Shown here: positions 36,008 to 44,882 of the stretch, one piece after another | How the letters are laid out: each line of letters starts with the position of its first letter | Numbering within the stretch: the first letter of the stretch is position 1 | NCBI RefSeq assembly: GCF_009883055.1 | Contig: NZ_WWVR01000016.1 | Location: forward strand, 255-60,728 | DNA from: Blautia sp. BIOML-A1 | Lineage (GTDB): Bacteria > Bacillota > Clostridia > Lachnospirales > Lachnospiraceae | Length of the DNA stretch: 60,474 nt | Direction: 5' to 3' | Program-made: the position numbers and the translations under genes | Notes under the pieces: generated by a model | What the model saw: the letters and a program-made list of their open reading frames with translations, nothing else | Databases searched by the model: none | Told to the model about the DNA's origin: nothing

Positions 36008-36979
36008 ATGATCACAGTAAACGGAGTAGAAAAAACACTGGAAAAACCATTATCAGTCACAGAATACCTCGAGACAAACAAATACGTACCAGTACAGGTA
36101 GCAATCGAACTAAACGACAAAATCCTGGCAAGAGAACTATACCCAACAACCATTCTGAAAGAAGGAGACATTATGGAAATCGTAAGCTTTATGGGCGGCG
36201 GAAGCGGCAAAAACGAAGACAAACTCATACTGGGAGGACACGAATTCACCTCCCGATTCATCCTCGGATCAGGCAAATTTTCACTCGATCTCGTAAAAGC
36301 CTGCATCGAAAAAGCAGAAGCACAGATCATCACCCTTGCACTTCGCCGTGCAAACGAAGGAGGCCTCGCAAACATCCTCGATTACATCCCGAAAAACGTC
36401 ACACTCCTTCCAAACACATCCGGTGCAAGAAATGCAGAAGAAGCAGTCCGCATCGCAAGACTCTCCCGCGAACTCGGCTGCGGAGACTTCGTAAAAATCG
36501 AAGTCATTCATGACTCCAAATACCTTCTCCCGGACAACTACGAAACCATCAAAGCAACAGAAATCCTTGCAAAAGAAGGGTTCGTAGTCATGCCATACAT
36601 GTATCCGGATCTGAATGCAGCAAGAGATCTGGTCAATGCAGGAGCAGCCTGCGTCATGCCACTCGGTTCCCCGATCGGCTCCAACAAAGGCATCTGCACC
36701 AAAGAATTCATCCAGATCCTGATCGATGAAATCGACCTTCCAATTATCGTAGATGCAGGAATCGGCAGACCTTCCCAGGCATGCGAAGCAATGGAAATGG
36801 GAGCTTCCGCAGTCATGGCAAACACCGCAATCGCAACAGCAGGAAATGTAGAAGCAATGGCAGAAGCATTCAAAAAAGCAATCGAAGCAGGACGCAGCGC
36901 ATACCTTTCCGGACTTGGACGCACCCTGGAAAAAGGAGCCAGTGCATCCTCACCACTGACAGGATTTCTGCATGACTAA
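36008..36979 (+). CDS. ThiS-ThiG fusion: sulfur carrier domain joined to thiazole synthase
   Basis: 323 aa from the ATG at 36008 after AGGAGG. Residues 1 to about 66 are ThiS ([34 protein letters not shown]). Residues about 72-323 are ThiG ([16 protein letters not shown], the Schiff-base Lys region [49 protein letters not shown]). Free ThiS must expose a C-terminal Gly-Gly for thiocarboxylation; here GGGSG runs on into ThiG, so the carrier would need cleavage, or another sulfur source is used. Codon choice favours C- and A-ending codons more than in neighbours. No ThiF is in the window. Confidence 0.9.
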   Translation: MITVNGVEKTLEKPLSVTEYLETNKYVPVQVAIELNDKILARELYPTTILKEGDIMEIVSFMGGGSGKNEDKLILGGHEFTSRFILGSGKFSLDLVKACIEKAEAQIITLALRRANEGGLANILDYIPKNVTLLPNTSGARNAEEAVRIARLSRELGCGDFVKIEVIHDSKYLLPDNYETIKATEILAKEGFVVMPYMYPDLNAARDLVNAGAACVMPLGSPIGSNKGICTKEFIQILIDEIDLPIIVDAGIGRPSQACEAMEMGASAVMANTAIATAGNVEAMAEAFKKAIEAGRSAYLSGLGRTLEKGASASSPLTGFLHD

Positions 36980-36997
36980 AGAACGGAGGACAGAATA

Positions 36998-38233
36998 ATG
37001 GCAGAGAATACAGCAAATCATGGAGATCACTTTAACGAAAGTATCGTCAACGAAGTGATCCTTGAAGATATGAAAAAAAACCGCATCGATCATATGAAAT
37101 ACCTTCCGGGAATGGAAACAATGGAAGAATCAAACGTAATGGAACAGGTCATTGAAGCAATGAATGCTTATGATTATGATCAGTATACAGAACAAGATGT
37201 CCGCAGAGCACTGGAACATGACAACCGCACGATTGAAGACTTCCAGGCACTTCTTTCCCCGGCAGCCCTTCCACTCCTGGAAGAAATCGCACAGGCGGCA
37301 AGAGTAGAAACAAGAAAACATTTCGGCAACAGCGTGTATATGTTCACACCGATCTATATCGCAAACTACTGTGAAAACTACTGCATCTACTGCGGATTTA
37401 ACTGCCATAACAAGATTCGCCGTGCACAGTTAAATGCAGAAGAAATTGACAAGGAAATGGAAGCAATCGCAAGGACAGGACTGCAGGAAATCCTGATCCT
37501 GACAGGAGAAAGCAGAGCCAAATCAGATGTAAAATACATCGGAGAAGCATGCAAGATCGCAAGAAAATACTTCAAAGTCATCGGTCTGGAAGTATATCCG
37601 ATGAACTCCGACGAGTATCATTATCTGCATGAATGCGGAGCAGATTATGTGACGGTTTTCCAGGAAACATACAACTCAGATAAATATGAAACACTTCATC
37701 TGGCAGGACATAAACGAATCTTCCCATATCGTCTGAATGCACAGGAACGTGCATTAAAGGGCGGCATGAGAGGCGTCGGTTTTGCAGCACTTCTCGGTCT
37801 GGATGACTTCCGTAAAGACGCTTTTGCAACAGGATATCACGCATGGCTCCTTCAGAGAAAATATCCTCATGCAGAGATCGCATTTTCCTGTCCGAGACTC
37901 TGTCCGATCATCAATAATGACAAGATCAATCCGATGGATGTACATGAGCCGCAGCTTCTCCAGGTTGTCTGTGCATATCGACTGTTTATGCCGTTTGCAA
38001 GCATTACAGTATCTACAAGAGAGTGTGCGAGAGTCAGAGACAATCTGGTAAACATCGCGGCAACCAAGATCTCAGCAGGCGTCAGCACAGGAATCGGAAG
38101 CCACGGAGATGACATTGCAGATAAAGGAGATGACCAGTTCGAAATTTCCGATGGAAGGTCAGTGGATGAAGTATATCAGGCACTTCTGGACCACCAGCTT
38201 CAGCCGGTCATGAACGATTATGTCTACCTGTAA
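36998..38233 (+). CDS. thiH: 2-iminoacetate synthase ThiH (radical SAM)
   Basis: 411 aa. The radical SAM cluster motif is YCENYCIYCGF (Cys-x3-Cys-x2-Cys, residues about 125-132), followed by LTGESRAKSDVKYIGEAC and the C-terminal region with CPRLCPI and GISTGIGSHGDD-like segments. It cleaves tyrosine to dehydroglycine (2-iminoacetate) and p-cresol, feeding ThiG; using ThiH rather than glycine oxidase ThiO fits an anaerobe. CGGAGGAC precedes the ATG, 18 bp after thiSG. It overlaps the next gene by 14 bp. Confidence 0.93.
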   Translation: MAENTANHGDHFNESIVNEVILEDMKKNRIDHMKYLPGMETMEESNVMEQVIEAMNAYDYDQYTEQDVRRALEHDNRTIEDFQALLSPAALPLLEEIAQAARVETRKHFGNSVYMFTPIYIANYCENYCIYCGFNCHNKIRRAQLNAEEIDKEMEAIARTGLQEILILTGESRAKSDVKYIGEACKIARKYFKVIGLEVYPMNSDEYHYLHECGADYVTVFQETYNSDKYETLHLAGHKRIFPYRLNAQERALKGGMRGVGFAALLGLDDFRKDAFATGYHAWLLQRKYPHAEIAFSCPRLCPIINNDKINPMDVHEPQLLQVVCAYRLFMPFASITVSTRECARVRDNLVNIAATKISAGVSTGIGSHGDDIADKGDDQFEISDGRSVDEVYQALLDHQLQPVMNDYVYL

Positions 38234-38801
38234 AGAAGAATATAGAAACATTATCGCAGTGACAAACCGCAAGCTGAGCAGCAGACCGTTCCTGGAACAG
38301 ATGGAGCGTGTCAGCAGACTCCAGCCGAAGGCGGTGATCCTCAGAGAAAAAGATCTCCAGGAGGAGATGTATGAGGAACTGGCGGTAAAAGTTATAGAAT
38401 TATGTAAACAATATCAGGTTCCGTGTATGCTGCACACCTATCTGGAAACTGCGAGAAAACTGCAGCATCCATATATCCATCTTCCCCTGTTTCTGCTCAG
38501 AGAAAACAGCGGGAAACTGAATGATTTCGTAGAAATCGGATGCTCCATACATTCAGTAGAAGAAGCAGAAGAAGCACAGAAACTCGGTGCGACTTATCTG
38601 ACAGCAGGACACATTTATACTACAGACTGCAAGAAGGGACTGCCGCCGAGAGGAACCGATTTCCTGAAGGAAGTCTGCGGTGCTGTGACAATCCCGGTGT
38701 ATGCGATAGGCGGAATCCATGCAGGTACAGGACAGATACAGGAAGTAATAAAATGCGGTGCTTCCGGTGGCTGCATCATGTCAGAAATGATGCGGATATA
38801 A
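38220..38801 (+). CDS. ThiE/TenI-family protein of the thiamine operon
   Basis: 193 aa, starting inside thiH. TIM-barrel with AVILREKDLQEEMYEELAVK, ATYLTAGHIYTTDCKKGLPP and IPVYAIGGIHAGTG, which mark the ThiE/TenI family. The thiamine-phosphate synthase motif of the type GVHLGQxD is replaced by YIHLPLFLLRE, so thiazole tautomerase (TenI) is at least as likely as coupling activity. Fourth step of the same TPP-controlled operon. Confidence 0.8.
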   Translation: MSTCKEEYRNIIAVTNRKLSSRPFLEQMERVSRLQPKAVILREKDLQEEMYEELAVKVIELCKQYQVPCMLHTYLETARKLQHPYIHLPLFLLRENSGKLNDFVEIGCSIHSVEEAEEAQKLGATYLTAGHIYTTDCKKGLPPRGTDFLKEVCGAVTIPVYAIGGIHAGTGQIQEVIKCGASGGCIMSEMMRI

Positions 38802-38867
38802 CTGTCCGGAAGCTAAGGTAAAAAAAGAGAACAGGAATCAGCATATCTGATATTCTTTACTCAAAAT

Positions 38868-38917
38868 AAGTTTCATGGTATCATTATGAGGAAAAATGAT
38901 ACTGTGAAACTTTTTTC
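38868..38917 (+). terminator. Terminator of the thiamine operon
   Basis: AAGTTTCATGGTATCATT pairs with AATGATACTGTGAAACTT (one G-T step each side), then a T run. Confidence 0.87.
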
Positions 38918-38949
38918 TTTATATAAAAAATCTTCAGGGGAGGATATTT

Positions 38950-39228
38950 ATGGATTTCATGAAATATTTCGGCTGGTATCTTGCCGTAGTGAATATCGTG
39001 GCATTTATCATGTACGGTATCGACAAGGAAAAAGCCAGACGCGGTGCGTGGCGCATCCCGGAGAGTACTCTGATCGGAGTGGCATTTCTGGGCGGCAGTT
39101 TCGGTGCATGGGCAGGAATGCGTTATTTCCGCCACAAGACAAGAAAGAAGAAATTTTCTGTAGGAATACCGCTGATCCTTGTTGTGGAATATGGACTGGC
39201 TGCATGGCTTATGACGAGCATTAAATGA
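38950..39228 (+). CDS. DUF1294 small membrane protein
   Basis: 92 aa with CAGGGGAGG before the ATG. DUF1294 pattern: YLAVVNIVAFIMYGIDKEKA, then RIPESTLIGVAFLGGSFGAW, MRYFRHKTRKKKF and a last helix (IPLILVVEYGLAAWLM). Three membrane helices are likely. Function of the family is unknown. Confidence 0.87.
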   Translation: MDFMKYFGWYLAVVNIVAFIMYGIDKEKARRGAWRIPESTLIGVAFLGGSFGAWAGMRYFRHKTRKKKFSVGIPLILVVEYGLAAWLMTSIK

Positions 39229-39261
39229 ACAGAAACTGCAGATAAAAACGGAGGAAAAATG

Positions 39262-39870
39262 ATGTCAGGGACAATTATCTGTTATGGAGATTCTAATACT
39301 TATGGTTATGATCCATGTGTGATGGCAGGAGACCGCTATCCAGAAGAAGACCGCTGGACAGAAATTCTGGAGAGAGAAACAGACTGGAAGATCGAGGATC
39401 ACGGAATCTGCGGAAGATGTATTCCGCATACAGGAAGTCAGATTCGATTTGCCTGTGAACAGCTGAGAGACTGGCAGGATATAGATGCTCCGGTACAGCT
39501 GTGGATCATGCTTGGAACAAACGATCTTCTTCAGGAAAGACAGTTTACAGCAGAAGATACCGCACAGAGAATGGAAGCTTTTCTTAAGAAGATCATGGCA
39601 GAGCCGGCAGTTTCCGATGGTAAGATCACGCTTCGGCTGATTGCACCGGCCCGGATGGAATACGGGGCCTGGGTAGATGAGGAGCGGCTGTATTTGGAGT
39701 CGAGACGGCTTGGTGAAGCATACAGAAAAGTCGCAGAACGCATGGAGATAGAATTTACAGATGCAGGTAAATGGGAGATCCCGGTCGTGTATGACGGAGT
39801 CCATTTTTCAGAGAAAGGACACCATATATTTGCACAGAAAATACAGGAGGAACTCACATGGTTAAGGTAG
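39262..39870 (+). CDS. SGNH/GDSL-family hydrolase (esterase-like)
   Basis: 202 aa; ATG at 39262 is 7 bases after GGAGG, the ATG at 39259 only 4. Block I CYGDSNTYGYDP holds the nucleophile Ser, block III WIMLGTNDLLQ the oxyanion Asn, and YDGVHFSEKGH the catalytic Asp-x-x-His. It has no signal peptide, so it acts in the cytoplasm on an unknown ester. It overlaps the next gene by 13 bp. Confidence 0.87.
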   Translation: MSGTIICYGDSNTYGYDPCVMAGDRYPEEDRWTEILERETDWKIEDHGICGRCIPHTGSQIRFACEQLRDWQDIDAPVQLWIMLGTNDLLQERQFTAEDTAQRMEAFLKKIMAEPAVSDGKITLRLIAPARMEYGAWVDEERLYLESRRLGEAYRKVAERMEIEFTDAGKWEIPVVYDGVHFSEKGHHIFAQKIQEELTWLR

Positions 39871-40799
39871 ATCTGATCACGGGATTTCTGGGATCAGGAA
39901 AGACAACTTTTATCAAAAAATATGCCAGATATCTGATGGATCAGGGATATAATATAGGAATTCTGGAGAACGATTTTGGCGCTGTAAATGTAGATATGAT
40001 GCTTCTGCGCGAACTGGAAGGAGAGCAGTGTGAGCTTGAAATGGTGGCAGGAGGATGTGATAAAGACTGTCACAGAAGACGTTTCAAGACGAAGCTGATC
40101 GCAATGGGAATGTGCGGATATGACCGCGTTCTGATTGAGCCCTCCGGAATTTTTGACATGGATGAGTTTTTTGATGCACTGCACGAAGAGCCGCTGGATC
40201 GCTGGTATCAGATCGGAAACGTGATCGCAGTGGTGGACGCCGGACTGGATGAGAAGATGTCAGAAGAAGCAGATTATATTCTGGCTTCGGAGGTTGCAGA
40301 TGCTGGCTGTATAGTCTTAAGTAAGACGCAGGAAGCTTCCGAAAAGTCCATAGAGAATACGGTAAAACATCTGAACAGAGCACTGAAGGCAGTTCACTGC
40401 AAGCGAAAGTTTGGAGAGGATGAAATCATCCGGAAAGACTGGGAACAGTTTGAAACAGAGGATTTTGAACGGATCCTGAACAGCGGATATATAGCGGAAG
40501 ATTATGAAAAAATGAGTCTGGATGAGAAAGAAGTTTTTAAATCTCTGTATTTTATGGATCTGGAGATTTCGGGGGCAGAACTGCGTGATGCAGCACAGAA
40601 GATCATGCAGGATCCAGCGTGCGGGTCTGTTTTCCGTATCAAGGGATTCACACAGGAAACAGATGGAAGCTGGACAGAACTGAATGCTACTCATCACGAG
40701 ATAACTCAGTGTCCGATCGCGGAAGGACAGAAGGTCATCATAGTGATCGGGGAGCAGCCGGACGAAGAGATGATAAAGAAATATTTTGGAACAGATTAG
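39858..40799 (+). CDS. COG0523/CobW-type P-loop GTPase with altered metal motif
   Basis: 313 aa. Walker A ITGFLGSGKTTF at the N-terminus, the switch region ILENDFGAVNVD, LIEPSGIFDMDEFFDAL (Walker B area) and VIAVVDAGLD. The family's Cys-x-Cys-Cys metal site is replaced by GGCDKDCHRRR, i.e. Cys-x3-Cys. The C-terminal domain (VFRIKGFTQETDGSWTELN) is CobW-like. These proteins deliver or insert metals; client unknown. Start overlaps the end of the SGNH gene, so the two are translationally coupled. Confidence 0.83.
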   Translation: MVKVDLITGFLGSGKTTFIKKYARYLMDQGYNIGILENDFGAVNVDMMLLRELEGEQCELEMVAGGCDKDCHRRRFKTKLIAMGMCGYDRVLIEPSGIFDMDEFFDALHEEPLDRWYQIGNVIAVVDAGLDEKMSEEADYILASEVADAGCIVLSKTQEASEKSIENTVKHLNRALKAVHCKRKFGEDEIIRKDWEQFETEDFERILNSGYIAEDYEKMSLDEKEVFKSLYFMDLEISGAELRDAAQKIMQDPACGSVFRIKGFTQETDGSWTELNATHHEITQCPIAEGQKVIIVIGEQPDEEMIKKYFGTD

Positions 40800-40827
40800 T
40801 TTTTTGTACACAAATGGAGGACTACAA

Positions 40828-41643
40828 ATGGCAGTGAACACCAGAATTTTATTTACGGATCTGGATGGTACTTTGTTGAATGACAATAAAGAAATTTCAG
40901 AAGGAAACAGAGCGGCAGTAGAGGAAGCACTCGCAGCGGGACACAAGATCGTAGTATCAACAGGAAGAGCTCTGGCGAGCGGACTCCAGATCGCGGAGCG
41001 CGTCGGACTTACAGGAGAGGGATGTTATGTCATAGCGTTTAATGGCGGACAGATCTATGATCCTTACCACAAAAAGACGATTCACGGAGTAACCTTCTCA
41101 AGAGATACAGCAGTTGAGATCTTTGAAAAAGCGGCAGAAAAAAATCTGTACATGCAGGCGTATTCAGATGAGGCGATCCTGACGATAGAGAACAGTGAAC
41201 TGCTCCGGGAGTATGCGAAGATACAGAATCTGCCGTATAAACTTGTAAAAAGTGCAAAAGATGCGATTATTCAGGATCCATATAAGCTCCTCGCGATCGA
41301 CAAGGACAGGAGCAGATCTGAGAAATTTCAGGAGGAGGTTCTTGAGGGATATTCTGACACCGTGAGAAGCTTTTTCTCCAATGCCACTTATCTTGAGATT
41401 GTACCAAAGACGGTATCCAAAGGAGAAGCTGTCCGCTGGATGTGCGACTATCTTGGAATCCCGATTGAGAACTCTGTGGCTGCCGGAGATGCACAGAATG
41501 ATATCGAAATGCTCAAGGCTGCCCATGTAGGTGCCGTGATGTGCAATGCATTTCCGGGGATTCAGGAATATGGCGATTATGTGACAGAAAATGACAACAA
41601 TCACGATGGGGTTGCAGAGATCATCCGCAAATTTATCCTGTAA
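40828..41643 (+). CDS. Cof-type HAD-superfamily phosphatase
   Basis: 271 aa from the ATG at 40828 after GGAGG. HAD motifs: LFTDLDGTLLNDNKEIS (motif I with both Asp), VVSTGRALAS (motif II), and VAAGDAQNDIEMLKAAHVGA (motif IV) with a C2-type cap between. It probably dephosphorylates sugar phosphates or flavin/pyridoxal phosphates; the exact substrate cannot be read from sequence. Confidence 0.9.
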   Translation: MAVNTRILFTDLDGTLLNDNKEISEGNRAAVEEALAAGHKIVVSTGRALASGLQIAERVGLTGEGCYVIAFNGGQIYDPYHKKTIHGVTFSRDTAVEIFEKAAEKNLYMQAYSDEAILTIENSELLREYAKIQNLPYKLVKSAKDAIIQDPYKLLAIDKDRSRSEKFQEEVLEGYSDTVRSFFSNATYLEIVPKTVSKGEAVRWMCDYLGIPIENSVAAGDAQNDIEMLKAAHVGAVMCNAFPGIQEYGDYVTENDNNHDGVAEIIRKFIL

Positions 41644-41725
41644 GGGATTTTGCTCCACATCTGTTTATTATGAAGTCTGGATAAGGTCTTCTGAGCAGAA
41701 ATGTTCAGAGGATCTTTTTTGTTTA

Positions 41726-41754
41726 GTGACTTTACAGGCAAATGCGAGTATAAT
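41726..41754 (+). promoter_or_regulatory. Possible promoter of the polysaccharide cluster
   Basis: -10 TATAAT (41749-41754) with a weak -35 GTGACT (41726-41731) 17 bases upstream. Confidence 0.45.
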
Positions 41755-41810
41755 AAAACTATCTATGCCTGAAACACAGTTGCAGGCATTATGACAAAAG
41801 GAGAAAATCT

Positions 41811-42875
41811 ATGGATACATTTGATTTCAGTTTTTATAAAGGAAAAAAGGTTCTCGTGACCGGGCATACAGGCTTTAAGGGCTCCTGGCTCTGCCGACTT
41901 CTTTTGAAGCTTGGTGCGGAAGTCACCGGATATGCATTGGAGCCGCCGACGCAGCCGGATCTTTTTCAGCTTCTGGATGTGGAATCGCAGATGCATTCTG
42001 TCACAGGAGACATCCGTGATCTGGAGAAATTGAAGCAGGTTTTTGCCGAGGCACAGCCGGAGATCGTACTTCATCTGGCTGCACAGCCGATCGTAAGAGA
42101 ATCCTACAAAAATCCCGTATACACCTACGAAACCAATGTTATGGGAACAGTGAACATTCTGGAAGCAGTGCGACAGTGCAAAAGTGTAAAATCTTTTCTG
42201 AATGTGACAACCGACAAAGTATATCGAAATAACGAATGGGAATGGGGATACAGAGAGACCGATGAACTGGACGGCTATGATCCGTACTCCAACAGCAAAT
42301 CCTGCTCGGAACTGGTGACACACAGTTACGAGAAAGCCTTTCTTAAGGAGCTTGGGATCGCAGTATCTACAGCAAGAGCCGGGAACGTGATCGGTGGCGG
42401 AGATTTCGCAGCAGACCGTATCGTTCCTGACTGTGTAAGAGCCATCGCCGATGGAAAGAAGATCGCAGTCCGCAATCCGCATTCTACCCGTCCGTACCAG
42501 CATGTGCTGGAACCGCTGGGGGCTTATCTTATGATTGCCGGAAGCCAGTACGAGGACGCATCCCGTGCAGGTGCCTACAATGTGGGACCCGGAGATGATG
42601 ACTGTATCACGACCGGTACACTTGCGGATCTTTTCTGTGAAGCCTGGGGAGAGGGAGCTTCCTGGGAAAATCTCTGTCAGGGAGGACCGCATGAGGCGAA
42701 TTTCCTGAAGCTGGACTGTTCCAGAATCCGCAGTACATTTGGATGGAAACCGCACTGGCAGGTAAAGGAGGCCATCTCTCAGACTGTAAAATGGTATCAG
42801 GCATGGCTTGACGGAGATGATATGGCTGCATTTACGGATCGTCAGATTGAGGAATATCTGACACAAAACAGATAG
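41811..42875 (+). CDS. rfbG: CDP-glucose 4,6-dehydratase
   Basis: 354 aa. NAD-binding motif VLVTGHTGFKGSWLCRLLLK, characteristic of RfbG, then HLAAQPIVRESYKNPVYTYE, the catalytic YxxxK type region DPYSNSKSCSELV and ARAGNVIGGGDFAADRIVPD. Converts CDP-glucose to CDP-4-keto-6-deoxyglucose, the entry to CDP-3,6-dideoxyhexoses. GGAGA precedes the ATG. The cytidylyltransferase RfbF that would make CDP-glucose is not in the window. First gene of a ten-gene glycan cluster. Confidence 0.92.
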   Translation: MDTFDFSFYKGKKVLVTGHTGFKGSWLCRLLLKLGAEVTGYALEPPTQPDLFQLLDVESQMHSVTGDIRDLEKLKQVFAEAQPEIVLHLAAQPIVRESYKNPVYTYETNVMGTVNILEAVRQCKSVKSFLNVTTDKVYRNNEWEWGYRETDELDGYDPYSNSKSCSELVTHSYEKAFLKELGIAVSTARAGNVIGGGDFAADRIVPDCVRAIADGKKIAVRNPHSTRPYQHVLEPLGAYLMIAGSQYEDASRAGAYNVGPGDDDCITTGTLADLFCEAWGEGASWENLCQGGPHEANFLKLDCSRIRSTFGWKPHWQVKEAISQTVKWYQAWLDGDDMAAFTDRQIEEYLTQNR

Positions 42876-42888
42876 AAAAGGAAAGAGT

Positions 42889-44868
42889 ATGAAAAAAAAC
42901 AGAGAAATTATCTGCGGACTGACAGCGTGGGTCCTGACAGTATGTTTTTTCCTGAGCTGCCTTCTGATTCCGGGACTTTCTAAGCGAATCAGTGAACATG
43001 GAAATATCAACATTCTGGTCTATGGAATGACGCTTGTCCTGTTCTGTATTTTGTTTCTTGCAGGAATGGCATGGAGTACATCCCGGCAAAATAACAGCCT
43101 GAAGCTGACTGAAAGCCCTGTGGCGAAGAAGACTGCACTGGTGATACTTCTTGGATCACAGCTTCCGTTCTGGATCATGTGCGTGACGAGGGAGACGGAA
43201 CAGGTAGGAACCGTATCGATGAAATATGGCTGGCATACACAGCCACTGGCAGTGATGATCCTTTTGTTTCTTGCTGAACTGGCAGTCTTTTTCTGGTTGT
43301 ATGAGAATCTTTCTCTTACGGAGAAAAAGGGTGAATGGATCATCTGGCTTACCTATGCGGCACTGGTGGTTCTGATCTTTTACTGTATGTACACGCCGAA
43401 TATCTACGGAAGAGGGGAGCAGGGTGATAACTATCACGCACATGCATACTTTAATTCGGTTTACAATGTGTATCAGGGAGTGCCGTATACGCATAATGTG
43501 ACAAGTATCTACGGTCATTACGGACTGTTTTTCAAGATTCCGATGAAGCTGGTACATGGTGATTTTCGGGCATTTGTGCTGATGATGGCAGGGCTTGGGG
43601 CCCTGACTTATATCGGGGCATTTCTGGTACTGCAGATGCTTGTAAGAAGCAGAATTCTCAGAGTTATTGCAGCATTTGCACTTGCATTCCCTGTGCTTGG
43701 CATGCGCGGTGGATATTACTGGCAGGTGTGGCCGCACAGAGTGCTTTTTCCTGTGCTTCTGCTTCTCTATGGAACGGTGATCCTTAAGAAAAAAAGGAGC
43801 AGTCTTCTGACCGCGGCTGGTGGATATCTGATCTGTCTTCTTGCGATTTTGTGGAATACGGAGACAGGCCTTCTTCTTACAGTATCCTGGGCGGGACTTT
43901 ATATTTCAAGACTGCTCTCAAGAAAAAAATGGAAGATAAGAGAGCTGCTTTTTTCTATCGGTGCACAGGTAGCTGGCATGATCTTTGCCTTTACAGGTGC
44001 TTATGGAATCGTAAATCTCTATAATCTTTCCAAGCACAGTCCGATGAATTCCGTGAGAGATTTTCTGATTCCGCTGCTCTCTGACGGCTATATGACAGAC
44101 ATCCTTCATCTGGATCTTCCGACCTATCCGAGTGCCTACATGGCGGTGATCACACTGTTTCTGACTGGTGTGGCGATGGGAATCGCCGGATGGTTCGGTG
44201 ACAGGGAGGAACGCCGCTGGGAGACAGATTTGATCTTTATGCTCAGCGTCGGGGCTCTTGGATGTCTGGTCTATTATATGAACCGTCCGTCTTATCATAA
44301 CCTTGACTGTATCAGTATTTCTGCTGTTCTTCTGGCAGCTTATCTGGCACAGCACGGACTGGATTTTGTGAAAAAAAATGGCTGGAAAAACATCGCCCGT
44401 ATCACTTTTTATGAGGTCGTGCGTGGCGGGATCGGGGTCATCTGTGCGGCTTCTGTGCTTGCAATGGGAACAGGAACAATCCTGCAGTTTTCACAGAACA
44501 GCAAGATCAAAGAAAACTTCCATAATACGGCGGAGTTTGAGGATTTTGCGCAGCAGATTGCAGCCATTGTGCCTGCAAACACACATGGATTTGGTCTGAA
44601 CGTAGCTGAGGTTTATAGCATGCTTCACTGGAGTACACAGTGTTTTACCATGGATTTCAGTGATATGGCAGTCCGCCCGGATTCTCTGAAGGAGCTGAAA
44701 GAGCAGCTTGAAACAGAGGATGCACCGGCAGTTTTTACAAACAAATCTTCACTGGGAATCTGGAAAAGAAATGATCCAAAGACCTACCAGTGGTTCTGTG
44801 ACAATTATAAACTGAACGAAACTTTTTCATTTTATAATGAGGAATTCAGATACTTTACAAAACGATGA
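42889..44868 (+). CDS. Large polytopic membrane protein, probable GT-C-type glycosyltransferase
   Basis: 659 aa with about a dozen hydrophobic helices (ITAW-type start, LVYGMTLVLFCILFLAGMAW, LAVMILLFLAELAVFFWLY and others). A polar loop around GRGEQGDNYHAHAYF and YTHNVTSIYGHYGLF, after the third to fifth helices, has the Asp/His pattern seen in membrane glycosyltransferases. The C-terminal 110 residues are soluble. No firm family recognition. It lies between rfbG and rfbH, so a role in transfer of the deoxysugar to a surface glycan is inferred. Confidence 0.75.
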   Translation: MKKNREIICGLTAWVLTVCFFLSCLLIPGLSKRISEHGNINILVYGMTLVLFCILFLAGMAWSTSRQNNSLKLTESPVAKKTALVILLGSQLPFWIMCVTRETEQVGTVSMKYGWHTQPLAVMILLFLAELAVFFWLYENLSLTEKKGEWIIWLTYAALVVLIFYCMYTPNIYGRGEQGDNYHAHAYFNSVYNVYQGVPYTHNVTSIYGHYGLFFKIPMKLVHGDFRAFVLMMAGLGALTYIGAFLVLQMLVRSRILRVIAAFALAFPVLGMRGGYYWQVWPHRVLFPVLLLLYGTVILKKKRSSLLTAAGGYLICLLAILWNTETGLLLTVSWAGLYISRLLSRKKWKIRELLFSIGAQVAGMIFAFTGAYGIVNLYNLSKHSPMNSVRDFLIPLLSDGYMTDILHLDLPTYPSAYMAVITLFLTGVAMGIAGWFGDREERRWETDLIFMLSVGALGCLVYYMNRPSYHNLDCISISAVLLAAYLAQHGLDFVKKNGWKNIARITFYEVVRGGIGVICAASVLAMGTGTILQFSQNSKIKENFHNTAEFEDFAQQIAAIVPANTHGFGLNVAEVYSMLHWSTQCFTMDFSDMAVRPDSLKELKEQLETEDAPAVFTNKSSLGIWKRNDPKTYQWFCDNYKLNETFSFYNEEFRYFTKR

Positions 44869-44882
44869 TAAAGGAGAAAAAT

